A stretch of DNA of 64,000 nt, from assembly GCF_001422445.1 (NCBI RefSeq), contig NZ_LMNA01000023.1, positions 1-64,000 of the forward strand, read 5' to 3'. This document shows positions 27,974 through 38,666 of the stretch, piece after piece. Under the pieces are notes generated by a model, which worked only from the letters and a program-made list of their open reading frames with translations, was not told where the DNA came from and did no database searches. The stretch's first letter is position 1; each line of letters begins with the position of its first letter. The translations under genes and the position numbers were made by a program. Origin of the DNA: Pseudorhodoferax sp. Leaf274 (GTDB taxonomy: Bacteria > Pseudomonadota > Gammaproteobacteria > Burkholderiales > Burkholderiaceae_C).

Positions 27974-30900
27974 CTAGTCGTAGCTCAGCGTGTAGATGAG
28001 GTCCACGCCGCTCTTGAGACCGGCCTGGCCGCGCAGCGCAAGGTTGCGCGTGAGGTCGTAGAAGATGTACAGCGTGCCCAGGCTGCCGGCCAGACTGGCT
28101 TCGTAGGTCACGTAGATCTGGTCGGTCAGGCGCTTGCCCAGCGTCAGTGCCGACTTGCTGGCGTCTTCGCCGGTGGTCGGGCCCTTGAAGCCGATCTCGT
28201 CCAGGCCGAAGCGGCTGGCGAAGTTGCCGCCGCCGCCCTTGGGGCCGAAGCCGCCCAGCAGCGCCAGCGCGGCCTGCTGCATGACCGCCGCCTCGGCGCC
28301 GCCACCGGCCGTGGAGCGGCCCAGCAGCATCCAGGACAGCGTCTCGGCATCGGTCAGTTGCGGCGATGAGTACAGCGCCACGCGCGGCGACTGCGCCGTG
28401 CCCGTGATCTGCACGCCCGCCTTCTGCTCCAGGTTCGGCCGGATCGCCAGGATGTCCAGCGAAGGGTTGTCGTAGGGGCCGTTGAAGCGCGCCACGCCCG
28501 ATTCCACGTCCAGCTGCTGGCCATAGGCGCGGTAGCGGCCCTGCACCGTCTGGATCTCGCCCGTGACGCGCGGCTGTCCGCCGCTGTTGGCGTTGGCCGT
28601 GATGTCGATCCTTCCGCCCAGGCGGGTGGTCAGGCCGTGGCCCTGCACCGCGAAGTCGCGGCCCATGTCCAGGCTCACGGCGATGTCCGGCGGCTTCGCG
28701 GGCTGGGCCTTGGCCTGCTTGGCCGCGGCGGCGTCGGCGCTGGCCTTCTCGCGCAGCTGGCGCGCGCGCGCCTCGGCGTCGATCGCGGCCGAGCGGACCG
28801 TGATGTCGCTGCCCAGCGTGGGCGCGGTCTCGTCGGGCAGGATGATCACGCCACGGTCGGTCGTCAGCGCGCCGCGCACGCGGATCTGGCCCTGCTCCAT
28901 GCCGGCCTGCAACTGACCGGAGACGGTGACCTGGCGGTCGCTGCGTACCAGCACGCGCAGGCTGCGCAGCTGGGCGTTCATGTCCATGGCGATGCCGGAC
29001 TGGTCGGCGGCCGCGGCGTTCCATTGCACGTTGCCGGACAGCCGCAGCTCGCCGCCATCGCGCGCGGCCTCGCTGCTCACGGTGCTGAGGTTGCCGGCCG
29101 GCCCGGCGATGCGGGCGCGGCTGGCGCTGCCGCCCTTGAGCGTCAGTTCGTCCAGCGTCAGCCGGTTGCCCTGCAGCCGCGCGCGCATGCGCCCGTCCTT
29201 GAGTTCGATGCCTTCGACGGCCGCGCGCACGGCCAGGCCGTCGGCCGACAGCGTGCCGTTCCACTGGGGCGCGGTGCGCGTGCCGGCCAATGCCGCGTCG
29301 GCCGCCAGCGTGCCGTCGATGCGCCAGGCCGGCGGCGCAAACATGGACCACACGCCCACGTTGGGCACGCGGGCCGTGATCCGGCCCGACAGCGGCGCAT
29401 CCGCCGGCCACGCGAAGCTGCCGCCCCCCGCATCGATGCGCGTGCGCACGTCGGCCTGGGCTTCGCCGGCGCGCGTGCTGTTCCAGGCCAGCTGCGCGCG
29501 CACGTCCTCGCCTTGCGCGTCGACCGTGAGCTCGGCCCGCTGGATGCCGGCCGGCGTGGCGGGTGCGTCGGCTGGCTTGCCGTTGTCGATGGTGGTCTCG
29601 CGCACCGTGCCCGTGCCTTCGGTGTGGATGCGCCGCACCAGCGCACCCTCGCCGGCGCGCACGAGCAGGTCGCCGCTGCGCCGCGCCAGCTTGGCCGAGG
29701 CGCGCAGCGGGCCGGTGGTGTCGATCGCCCAGTCGCCGTCGAACACCAGGTTGCCGCTGATGCCGCTTTGCGCCATCTGGGGCGCCAGTGCCTCGGCCCA
29801 GGCCATGGACAGGCCGAGCACGCGGCCGCTGCCGCGCACCTGCCAGGCCGGCGTGGGGCCGGCCGCCGTCTGCGCCAGCAGCAAGGGCTGCCACTGCAGC
29901 TGCAGCGCGTCCGGGCCCGGGCCCTGCAGGCTGGCACTGCCGGCCGAGGCATCGAGCTGCCAGAGCGGGGACTGGCCGCGGCGCAGCGTGGCCGACACCG
30001 GCTGCTGCAGCGCCAGCTGCCAGGGCTGTTTCTCGGTGCCGCCGACCGCGCCGCTGGCCAGGCCGCTGGCCACGGCCTGCAACTCGCCGATGGTCAGGCG
30101 CCACTGGTCGCTGCCCGCGATGCCGCCGCTGGCGCGCGTGCGCAGGCGGAATTGCTGCGCACCCATGGCGGCACGCCCGTCCACGGCCAGCTGCGCATCG
30201 GCCGGGTTGCCGGACAGCCGCGCGGTGATCTCGCGTAGGGCGATGGACTGGGGTGTGGCGGGGTCGGCGCCTGGCAGCTGCAGGTCCAGCCGCGGCGCGT
30301 TGAGGGCCAGCTCGACAGCCAGGCCGCGCTGCACGGTGGAGGGCTGCGCCAGTTGCTGCTGCAGCTGCGCCCAGCCGCCCTGCCAGCGCAGGTCCAGCTG
30401 CGCGCTGCCGGCCACCGACGTGCCGGCGAACGCCTTCTCCAGGCCGGGCAGGCTGGACAGCCAGCGTTGCAGGCTGGCCGCATCGCGCAGGTTCACACGG
30501 GCCTGGGCCTGGCCGCGTGCGGCGGCGATGTCGCCTTCCAGCTGCGCCTGCAGGCCGGGGGCCTGCAGGTCGAGCTTGCCCGCGCCGGCCCGGGTGTCGA
30601 GCTGTGCGCGCAGCTGGCCTGCGATGCGCGCCGGGCCGGCGTCGATGCGCAAGGCGTCCAGTTCCAGCTGCTGGGTGGCGGTGCGGTACAGGCCGCGCGC
30701 CTGCAGCAGGTCCAGCCGCGGCGCGGCAGGCAAACCGGCGCGCGCGGCCGCGGCCTGCAGGCCGGCGTCGAAGCGGATCACGGCGTCCTGCTGGTCGGCC
30801 TTGGCCGTGCCCGAGACCGGTGTGGCGTCCAGCGTGGAATACAGCAGCGCCGGCTGGATGCGCTCGATGCGCGCCTCGGCCTGCCAGCGCAGCGGCATGG

Positions 30901-32068
30901 GGCCGTAGCTGGCCTGCAGCGCGATGCGGCCGTTGCCGAGCTCGAGTTCGGCCTGCGGCACCGTCCAGTCCTGGCCGTCCAGGCGGGCCGTGGCCTGCAC
31001 ACCGGCCAGAGGCAGGCGTTGCTTGTCCCAGGGGCCGGGCAGCGCGTTGCGGGCCTGCAGTTCGGCCTGCCAGGCCGTGGCCGCGCCGGGTGTGGCCGGC
31101 GCCGCGGGGCCGGCGCGCAGCGTGCCCGACAGGTCGGTGCGCGGTGCGCCAGGCACGAAGCGCGCGGCATCGATGCGCTGGAAATCCGCCAGCGCGCGCA
31201 GCACCGGCTGGGTTTGCCAGGGCGCGATGTCGGCGTCCAGCGTGGCGCGCATGCCTTCGTCGCCGGTGGCGGGTGCGACCCGGCCCGTGATCTTGAGCTG
31301 GCCGTCCGGCTGCGCGAGCTGGCCGCGCACCATGGCTTCGGCCTGCACGGTCAGCGGTGCGCTGCCTTCGACCATGGGGGCGCGCACTTCGCCGCGCAAC
31401 TGGGCATCCAGGGCCATGGGCGCGGCACCCTGCAGCGCCACCTGGCCCTGGTAGCGCCCGTCGGCCACCTCAACCCCGTCGAGCCGCAGCTGGTGACTGC
31501 CTTGCGCGTAGCGGTAGTGACCGGCCAGCGCCTGCACCGTGAGCGCGGGGGCGGCAGGGTCGGGTCCGTAGACGATCTCGCGCACATCGAACGGCAGTTC
31601 GACCTCGACCGGCAGCGTCAGCTGCTGCAGCGGCTCTGCGGGTGGCTGGTCCGGTTGCGGCGCGCCAGGCGTGAGCTGCAGCTTGCCGACCTGGAACTGG
31701 TCGATCTGCACGCGGCGCGACAGCAGTGGCCGCAGTTGCCAGCGCAACTGCAGGTCGGTCACTTCGACGGCCATGGCCGGGCTCTGCCAGCGCAGCCAGG
31801 CGATGGTGGCGCCATGGCGCAGCGCGCCCTGTGCGTCGCGCGTCTGCAGGCTCTGGCCCGCCGGCAGGTAGCGGCTGGCGAACGACAGCGCGGTCGGCAG
31901 CGACTGGGGCTGGCCGCTCCACCACCAGCCGTAGGCGCCCAGTGCGACCAGGGCCGTGCCCAGGCCGGCCGCGCTCCAGCCGATGGCGCGCAGCAGGCGC
32001 CGGCGTGGCCTGCGCGGGGCGGGCGTTGCGGACGGGGAGGGCGGGGTGGGGGGCGTGGAGGAATCCAT
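27974..32068 (-). CDS. tamB: Translocation and assembly module protein TamB
   Basis: 1364 residues. One N-terminal membrane anchor follows a basic stretch (RRPRRRLLRAIGWSAAGLGTALVALGAYGWWW, residues about 17-48). A very long beta-rich periplasmic part follows, and the end is the DUF490/TamB domain (LQGRYRAYGQQLDVESGVARFNGPYDNPSLDILA and beyond), closing with GVDLIYTLSYD. TamB spans the periplasm and works with TamA in outer-membrane protein assembly and lipid transport. The ATG overlaps the tamA stop (TGATG). Length is close to E. coli TamB (1259). The first M in frame is far upstream inside tamA and is rejected. Confidence 0.93.
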   Translation of the reverse strand: MDSSTPPTPPSPSATPAPRRPRRRLLRAIGWSAAGLGTALVALGAYGWWWSGQPQSLPTALSFASRYLPAGQSLQTRDAQGALRHGATIAWLRWQSPAMAVEVTDLQLRWQLRPLLSRRVQIDQFQVGKLQLTPGAPQPDQPPAEPLQQLTLPVEVELPFDVREIVYGPDPAAPALTVQALAGHYRYAQGSHQLRLDGVEVADGRYQGQVALQGAAPMALDAQLRGEVRAPMVEGSAPLTVQAEAMVRGQLAQPDGQLKITGRVAPATGDEGMRATLDADIAPWQTQPVLRALADFQRIDAARFVPGAPRTDLSGTLRAGPAAPATPGAATAWQAELQARNALPGPWDKQRLPLAGVQATARLDGQDWTVPQAELELGNGRIALQASYGPMPLRWQAEARIERIQPALLYSTLDATPVSGTAKADQQDAVIRFDAGLQAAAARAGLPAAPRLDLLQARGLYRTATQQLELDALRIDAGPARIAGQLRAQLDTRAGAGKLDLQAPGLQAQLEGDIAAARGQAQARVNLRDAASLQRWLSSLPGLEKAFAGTSVAGSAQLDLRWQGGWAQLQQQLAQPSTVQRGLAVELALNAPRLDLQLPGADPATPQSIALREITARLSGNPADAQLAVDGRAAMGAQQFRLRTRASGGIAGSDQWRLTIGELQAVASGLASGAVGGTEKQPWQLALQQPVSATLRRGQSPLWQLDASAGSASLQGPGPDALQLQWQPLLLAQTAAGPTPAWQVRGSGRVLGLSMAWAEALAPQMAQSGISGNLVFDGDWAIDTTGPLRASAKLARRSGDLLVRAGEGALVRRIHTEGTGTVRETTIDNGKPADAPATPAGIQRAELTVDAQGEDVRAQLAWNSTRAGEAQADVRTRIDAGGGSFAWPADAPLSGRITARVPNVGVWSMFAPPAWRIDGTLAADAALAGTRTAPQWNGTLSADGLAVRAAVEGIELKDGRMRARLQGNRLTLDELTLKGGSASRARIAGPAGNLSTVSSEAARDGGELRLSGNVQWNAAAADQSGIAMDMNAQLRSLRVLVRSDRQVTVSGQLQAGMEQGQIRVRGALTTDRGVIILPDETAPTLGSDITVRSAAIDAEARARQLREKASADAAAAKQAKAQPAKPPDIAVSLDMGRDFAVQGHGLTTRLGGRIDITANANSGGQPRVTGEIQTVQGRYRAYGQQLDVESGVARFNGPYDNPSLDILAIRPNLEQKAGVQITGTAQSPRVALYSSPQLTDAETLSWMLLGRSTAGGGAEAAVMQQAALALLGGFGPKGGGGNFASRFGLDEIGFKGPTTGEDASKSALTLGKRLTDQIYVTYEASLAGSLGTLYIFYDLTRNLALRGQAGLKSGVDLIYTLSYD

Positions 32069-34017
32069 CAGAACGTGAACCCCAGCCGCAGGTGGATGCT
32101 GATGCCGCCCTCGCCGAAGCCGTGGGCGATGTCGGCCTGCACCAGGCCGACGGGGCTGTACCAGCGCATGCCGCCGCCGGCACCCACCTTGTATTGGAAG
32201 TCGGCCGCGCGGTCGGCCACGGAACCCGTGTCGACGAAGGCCACGGCCTCGAAGTCCGTCAGCGCGCCATTCCACACAACGGGGTGCTGCAGCTCCATGC
32301 TGCCCACCGCCATGTAGCGGCCGGCCACGGTCGTGTCGTTCACGTAGCTCGCGCCGATCTTGCGGTAGCCGAAGCCGCGCACCGTGGTGTCGCCGCCGGT
32401 CAGGAACAGCTGGGTCGACGGGATCTGCGCCGCGTCGGGCGCGACCACCGCGCCGGCCTCGGCACGCAGCTGCAGGCGTGCCCGGCGCGCGCGCGTATCG
32501 GTGCCGGTGTCCGTGCCGCTGCTGGCGCGCACCTGGTACAGCGGCACGTAGCCGAGCCAGCGCGCCACCGTGCGCGTGTAGGGGTACTGGCCGCCCAGCA
32601 GCGTGGTGCCCACGCCGACTTCCAGCTGCAGGCCCTGGCCGCGCCGCGGCCGGCTGTTGTTGTCGAAGTAGCGGCCGGTCCAGCCCCAGTTCATGCTCAC
32701 CGTGGAGGCGGGCGGCGGTGCATCGGCGCCCGAGCTGCGCGCGTAGTCGTACTGCGCAAACCAGCTGCGGTCGATGTGGTCGGTCGACTTGCTGCGGCCG
32801 TAGCGCAGGCTGCCGGAGAGCACATCGAAGCTGCCCGAGCGCTCGCGCTGCACCAGGCCGCTGCCGAACCAGCGCCACAGCCGCTCGTCCAGCAGGCCGA
32901 ACAGCGAGGTGCCCAGCGACTTGTTCTCGTTGTCCAGCGACAAACGCGACACCGCGCGCCAGTCCAGCAGCGGGATCTTGTTGTGGATGTGGTCCACCGA
33001 CAGGCGCGGGCCGGCGTCGGTGGTGTAGCCCACGCCGAACACGAGCTTTTGCAGCGGTGCCTCGCGCACCTGCGCGATCACGGGCACGTTCTGTGGATCG
33101 GTGCCCTCGGTGTCCAGCGTCAGGAACACCGATTCGTAGAAGCCGCTGGAGGCCAGCCGCTGCTGCGTGTCCAGCAGCTTCTGCTGGTCGTATTCCTGGC
33201 CCGTGGGCAGCTGGGCGATGCGCACGGCATTGAGCGGGCTGTAGCGCTCGCTGCCGCGGATCTGCAGGTCGCCGAAGCGGTAGGCGGGGCCCGAATCGAA
33301 TTGCACGCCCAGGTCGGCGAGCTGCCGGTCGGCGTCGATCTGCGCGCGGCTGTCGGCGATGCGGCCCAGCGGGTAGCGCCGCGCTGTCAACTGGCGCTGG
33401 GCGGCGCTCTTGGCGCCGTCCCAGCCCGACTGGGTGAACTCGGCGCCGCTGCGCAGCGACCAGTTGCGCTCGAGGGCGTTGCGCCGGCGTTCGGCCTGTG
33501 GGTTCTCGGCCGCGATGGCGCCGCTGAAGCCCAGCTTCACCTCGCCCACGCGCGTGCGGGGACCGGGCTCCACGGTGACGACCACGGCATGGTCCGCGCG
33601 CTCGCCGCCCGGGGTGTCCAGCAGTTCCAGGGTCAGCGTCGGCGTGAAGTAGCCCAGCGTGCCCAGGAGCTGCCGCGCATTGGGCTCGGCCGCGGCCATC
33701 AGGCGCGAGATCTCGGCCACGGAGAGGTCGTCCAACCGGCGGTAGCGCTGCAGGTCCAGGTGCTGGTCCAGCAGTTCGCGCGCGGGGTCGGGGCCGCGCA
33801 CCTCCACGGTGAAGGTGTCGCGCGTGCTGGCGGGCTTGCCTTCCTGCTTGGCGACGGCCTCGCTGGGCATCACCTGGGTGCCATCGGCACCGCTGGCATT
33901 GGCGGGTGCCGGCTCCTGGGCGGGGCGCAGCAACCCGCATCCCGGAAGGACAAGAGCCACCACCAACAAAAACGCCGGCCACGAGGCCGGCGCACGCTTC
34001 ACAACCGTCGGGAACAT
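32068..34017 (-). CDS. tamA: Outer-membrane assembly factor TamA
   Basis: 649 residues. An N-terminal signal region (FLLVVALVLPGCGLL) is followed by about three POTRA-like domains (residues about 65-300) and a 16-strand Omp85 barrel (about 300-649). The Omp85 motif VRGFGYRKIG and the terminal aromatic residue GISIHLRLGFTF are present. LPGC at the end of the hydrophobic segment resembles a lipobox, unusual for TamA. It is coupled to tamB and starts 4 bp after the VWA gene, so it is probably in one operon with it. Confidence 0.92.
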   Translation of the reverse strand: MFPTVVKRAPASWPAFLLVVALVLPGCGLLRPAQEPAPANASGADGTQVMPSEAVAKQEGKPASTRDTFTVEVRGPDPARELLDQHLDLQRYRRLDDLSVAEISRLMAAAEPNARQLLGTLGYFTPTLTLELLDTPGGERADHAVVVTVEPGPRTRVGEVKLGFSGAIAAENPQAERRRNALERNWSLRSGAEFTQSGWDGAKSAAQRQLTARRYPLGRIADSRAQIDADRQLADLGVQFDSGPAYRFGDLQIRGSERYSPLNAVRIAQLPTGQEYDQQKLLDTQQRLASSGFYESVFLTLDTEGTDPQNVPVIAQVREAPLQKLVFGVGYTTDAGPRLSVDHIHNKIPLLDWRAVSRLSLDNENKSLGTSLFGLLDERLWRWFGSGLVQRERSGSFDVLSGSLRYGRSKSTDHIDRSWFAQYDYARSSGADAPPPASTVSMNWGWTGRYFDNNSRPRRGQGLQLEVGVGTTLLGGQYPYTRTVARWLGYVPLYQVRASSGTDTGTDTRARRARLQLRAEAGAVVAPDAAQIPSTQLFLTGGDTTVRGFGYRKIGASYVNDTTVAGRYMAVGSMELQHPVVWNGALTDFEAVAFVDTGSVADRAADFQYKVGAGGGMRWYSPVGLVQADIAHGFGEGGISIHLRLGFTF

Positions 34018-34021
34018 CGAT

Positions 34022-35215
34022 TCATTTTGACAGCAGGCGCATGGCGTCCTCGAGCCCTTTCAGCGTCAAGGGAAACATCCTGTTGCTCATGAGCTGCTGG
34101 ATCAGGCCGATGCTCTGGCGGTACTGCCACACGCCTTGCGGTTCGGGGTTGATCCATGCGAACTTGGGAAAGGCGTGCGTGAGGCGCTGCAGCCACTCGG
34201 CGCCGGGCTCCTCGTTGTTGTATTCCACGCTGCCGCCAGGTTGCAAGATTTCGTAAGGGCTCATCGTCGCGTCGCCCACGAAGATCAGCTTGTAGTCCTT
34301 GTTGTACTTGCGCAGGATGTCCCAGGTGGCGAACTTCTCGGAGAAGCGCCGCCGGTTGTTCTTCCACATGAAGTCATAGACGCAGTTGTGGAAGTAGTAG
34401 AACTCCATGTGCTTGAACTCGGTCTTGGTGGCCGAGAACAGCTCCTCCACGCGGGCGATGTGCTCGTCCATGGTGCCGCCCACGTCCATCAGCAGCAGCA
34501 CCTTCACGTTGTTGTGGCGCTCGGGCACCATCTTGATGTCCAGCCAGCCGGCGTTGGCGGCGGTGGAGCGGATGGTGTCGTCCAGGTCGAGCTCTTCCTC
34601 GTGGCCCTCGCGCGCGAACTTGCGCAGCCGGCGCAGCGCCACCTTGATGTTGCGCGTGCCCAGTTCCTGGCTGTCGTCGTAATCCTTGTACGCGCGCTGG
34701 TCCCAGACCTTCACGGCGCTCTTGTTGCGGCCCTTCTCCTGGCCGATGCGGATGCCCTGCGGGTTGAAGCCGTTGGCGCCGAAGGGCGAGGTGCCGCCCG
34801 TGCCGATCCACTTGCTGCCGCCTTCATGGCGTTCCTTCTGCTCCTCGAAGCGCTTCTTGAGCGTCTCCATGAGCTCGTCCCAGCCCATCTTCTCGATCTT
34901 GGCCTTCTCCTCGGGGCTGAGTTCCAGCTCGAGGTTCTTGCGCAGCCACTCGAGCGGGATGTCCTTGGTGAAGTCGGCCACCATCTCCACGCCCTTGAAG
35001 TAGGCGGCGAAGGCGCGGTCGAACTTGTCGTAGTGCTTCTCGTCCTTCACCAGCGCCGTGCGGGAGAGGTAGTAGAAGTCGTCGATCGCGTAGGCGCCGT
35101 CGGGGCTGGCCGGGCCCACCACGCCCTGCTTGACCGCGTCGAGCAGCATCAGGTATTCCTTGACCGACACCGGCAGCTTGGCCGAGCGCAGGGTGTAGAA
35201 GAAGTCGATCAGCAT
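34022..35215 (-). CDS. VWA domain (CoxE-like) protein
   Basis: 397 residues. The N-terminal half is a conserved helical region (MLIDFFYTLRSAKLPVSVKEYLMLLDAVKQG). The C-terminal half is a von Willebrand A fold with a degenerate metal site DVGGTMDEH (DxGxT in place of DxSxS). Proteins of this CoxE/DUF58-like class work with MoxR AAA+ ATPases as metal- or substrate-insertion chaperones, and a MoxR gene lies just upstream in the same direction. Target protein unknown. Confidence 0.88.
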   Translation of the reverse strand: MLIDFFYTLRSAKLPVSVKEYLMLLDAVKQGVVGPASPDGAYAIDDFYYLSRTALVKDEKHYDKFDRAFAAYFKGVEMVADFTKDIPLEWLRKNLELELSPEEKAKIEKMGWDELMETLKKRFEEQKERHEGGSKWIGTGGTSPFGANGFNPQGIRIGQEKGRNKSAVKVWDQRAYKDYDDSQELGTRNIKVALRRLRKFAREGHEEELDLDDTIRSTAANAGWLDIKMVPERHNNVKVLLLMDVGGTMDEHIARVEELFSATKTEFKHMEFYYFHNCVYDFMWKNNRRRFSEKFATWDILRKYNKDYKLIFVGDATMSPYEILQPGGSVEYNNEEPGAEWLQRLTHAFPKFAWINPEPQGVWQYRQSIGLIQQLMSNRMFPLTLKGLEDAMRLLSK

Positions 35216-35246
35216 GCCTTGGCTCCTGGCGCGGGGTGGAGGGCGC

Positions 35247-36089
35247 TCAGCGGTTGTTCCGCTGCATGAACACCAGCTTCTCGAACAGCGTCACGTCCTG
35301 TTCGTTCTTGAGCAGCGCGCCGACCAGCGGCGGCACCGCCACCTTGTCGTCCTTGCTCTGCAGCGCCTCGGCCGGGATGTCTTCGGCCACCAGCAGCTTG
35401 AGCCAGTCCAGCAGTTCGGAGGTGGACGGCTTCTTCTTGAGGCCGGGCAGGTTGCGCACGTCGTAGAAGGTCTTCATCGCCGCCGTCAGCAGCTCCTTCT
35501 TGAGGCCCGGGAAATGCACGTCCACGATCTGCTGCATGGTCGCTGCATCGGGGAACTTGATGTAGTGGAAAAAGCAGCGGCGCAAAAACGCGTCGGGCAA
35601 CTCCTTTTCGTTGTTCGATGTGATGAATACCAGCGGCCGGTGCTTGGCGCGGATCAGCTCGCGGGTTTCATAGCAATAGAACTCCATGCGGTCGAGTTCG
35701 CGCAGCAGGTCGTTCGGGAACTCGATGTCGGCCTTGTCGATTTCGTCGATCAGCAAAGCCACCGGTTCCTCGGCCGTGAAGGCCTGCCACAGCACGCCCT
35801 TGACGATGTAGTTGTGGATGTCCTTGACGCGCTCGTCGCCCAGCTGCGAATCGCGCAGCCGGCTCACCGCGTCGTACTCGTACAGGCCTTGCTGCGCCTT
35901 GGTCGTGGACTTGATGTGCCACTGCAGCAGCGGCAGGTCGAGCGCGCTGGCGACCTCTTCGGCCAGCATGGTCTTGCCCGTGCCGGGCTCGCCCTTGACC
36001 AGCAATGGCCGCTTGAGCGTGGCGGATGCGTTCACCGCCAGCATCAGATCTTGCGTGGCAACGTAATTGTTCGAGCCTTGGAATTTCAT
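35247..36089 (-). CDS. MoxR-family AAA+ ATPase
   Basis: 280 residues from ATG 36089 (MKFQGSNNYVATQDLMLAVNASATLKRPLLVKGEPGTGKT). Walker A GEPGTGKT lies near residues 33-40, Walker B LLIDEIDKAD near 110, and sensor FITSNNEKELPDAFLRR near 155-170. It lacks extra domains, as is usual for this subgroup. Paired with the VWA gene 31 bp downstream, it likely remodels or activates a client enzyme. It is divergent from the cytochrome c gene. Confidence 0.9.
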   Translation of the reverse strand: MKFQGSNNYVATQDLMLAVNASATLKRPLLVKGEPGTGKTMLAEEVASALDLPLLQWHIKSTTKAQQGLYEYDAVSRLRDSQLGDERVKDIHNYIVKGVLWQAFTAEEPVALLIDEIDKADIEFPNDLLRELDRMEFYCYETRELIRAKHRPLVFITSNNEKELPDAFLRRCFFHYIKFPDAATMQQIVDVHFPGLKKELLTAAMKTFYDVRNLPGLKKKPSTSELLDWLKLLVAEDIPAEALQSKDDKVAVPPLVGALLKNEQDVTLFEKLVFMQRNNR

Positions 36090-36177
36090 GGAGTCTGGAG
36101 GAGGGGAATTGAGAGGCGTGCCGGCTATACTCAAACGCTGCTTCCGGCCTGATTTCAATAGAGATTGTGCGCGCAAA

Positions 36178-36864
36178 ATGAATAAATTAATGACCACGGT
36201 GTTTGCTTTGGCTGTCGCATCGGTGACGGCGTTGGCCGTTCCAGCAATGGCCCAGCAAATCAAGGGAGACCCCCAAGCCGGCCAGGGCAAGGCCGACATG
36301 TGCATCGGCTGCCACGGCATCGTCGGCTACCAGACCGCGTTTCCCGAGGTCTACAAGGTGCCGAAGATTTCGGGCCAGGGCGCGCCCTACATCGCGGCCG
36401 CGCTCAATGCCTACAAGACGGGCGACCGCCGGCACCCGTCGATGCGCGGCATCGCGGAGTCGCTGACCGACCAGGACATCGCCGACCTCGCGGCGTTCTA
36501 CAGCACGCACGTCGACGGTGCGCCGACGCCGCCCGAACAGCTGGGCCGGCAGCCCGATGCGCAGGTCGCCGCGCTGCTGCAAAAGGGCGCCTGCGTGTCC
36601 TGCCACGGTGCGAACTTCGCCAAGCCGATCGACGCGAGCTACCCCAAGATCGCGGGCCAGCATGCCGACTACCTGTTCGTGGCGCTGAAGGCCTACAAGA
36701 CCGGTGCCAACACGGGCCTGGTCGGCCGCTCCAATGGCGTGATGGCGCCACTCGCCAAGCAGTTCTCGAACGCCGAACTCAAGGCCATCGCCAACTACCT
36801 GGCCAGCCTGGAAGGCGGCCTGCAGGTCGTGCCGGAATCGCGTTTCCGGACCTCGCAGAAGTAA
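36178..36864 (+). CDS. Diheme cytochrome c (c4-type)
   Basis: 228 residues from ATG 36178. A signal peptide ends at AVPAMA-QQ (about residue 25). Two haem-binding motifs, CIGCH and CVSCH, lie in two similar halves of about 90 residues, each with a later Met ligand candidate (PSMRGIAESL and NGVMAPLAKQF). This is a c4-type periplasmic electron carrier, often feeding terminal oxidases. A TATACT hexamer (about 36126-36131) could be its -10. A strong terminator follows. Confidence 0.9.
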   Translation: MNKLMTTVFALAVASVTALAVPAMAQQIKGDPQAGQGKADMCIGCHGIVGYQTAFPEVYKVPKISGQGAPYIAAALNAYKTGDRRHPSMRGIAESLTDQDIADLAAFYSTHVDGAPTPPEQLGRQPDAQVAALLQKGACVSCHGANFAKPIDASYPKIAGQHADYLFVALKAYKTGANTGLVGRSNGVMAPLAKQFSNAELKAIANYLASLEGGLQVVPESRFRTSQK

Positions 36865-36885
36865 GGCCGTCGCCTGCTGCAACCG

Positions 36886-36909
36886 AGCCCGCCGCGTGCG
36901 GGCTTTTTC
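36886..36909 (+). terminator. Rho-independent terminator after cytochrome c
   Basis: Stem AGCCCGC (36886-36892), loop CGCGT, GCGGGCT (36898-36904), then TTTTT. It ends 14 bp before the stop of the leftward DUF1841 gene. Confidence 0.85.
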
Positions 36910-36922
36910 TTGCCTGCTTCTT

Positions 36923-37357
36923 TCAGTCCTGCGTGGCGCGGCGCTGCACGCAGTCGATGTAGGCCTGGCCATCGGGCGGTCGGCCGGCGCGCTGGCTCTC
37001 CCACATCATGCGGCCCAGGCATTCCATGACCTCATGGTGGGCGTCGTGCAGCGACTGGCGGCGGCGCTCCAGCAGCTCCACGGCCTGGCGGATGCCGCGT
37101 GGCTGGTCGATGGAGCATTGCTCGCTGATCGACAGGTGCATGGACAGGTGCAGGAACGGGTTCTGCTGGCCGTCCGCACCGTCGTAGACGCGGGCCACTG
37201 CGGCATCGGCATCGGCCATGTCGGCGTGGTACTCGGGGTGCTCGGCGATCCACTGGCTGGCCAGTGTTTCGATGGCCTCCATGGGTTGGCCCGCCAGGGC
37301 CTTGGCGTGTGCACCGCAGAAGAAGCGGCGCACGTCCGCCTGGGAAGGATTGAACAT
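36923..37357 (-). CDS. DUF1841 family protein
   Basis: 144 residues starting MFNPSQADVRRFFCGAHAKALAG, the conserved opening of DUF1841. Further conserved parts are WIAEHPEYHADM, NPFLHLSMHLSISEQCSIDQPRGI and a final helix HHEVMECLGRMMWESQRAGRPPDG. A single soluble helical domain widespread in betaproteobacteria; function unknown. The gene stands alone, convergent with cytochrome c and divergent from the thiolase gene. Confidence 0.88.
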   Translation of the reverse strand: MFNPSQADVRRFFCGAHAKALAGQPMEAIETLASQWIAEHPEYHADMADADAAVARVYDGADGQQNPFLHLSMHLSISEQCSIDQPRGIRQAVELLERRRQSLHDAHHEVMECLGRMMWESQRAGRPPDGQAYIDCVQRRATQD

Positions 37358-37438
37358 GATGGAGCGAGCCTAGCACGCTGATTCGGGGGCGTGGCCGCGT
37401 GCCTAGAATGCCCCGAGCCCCCCACCGAGGAGACACCC

Positions 37439-38644
<1,206 letters not shown>

Positions 38645-38666
38645 CAACTGAAGAAGGAACAACAAC

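Noticed and set aside
28637-31900. Long open frames on the plus strand opposite tamB and tamA (for example 28637-30238 and 30353-32317).
   Set aside because: They are His/Gln/Arg/Ala-rich antisense shadows of very GC-rich genes; the minus strand carries the recognisable TamA/TamB sequence.
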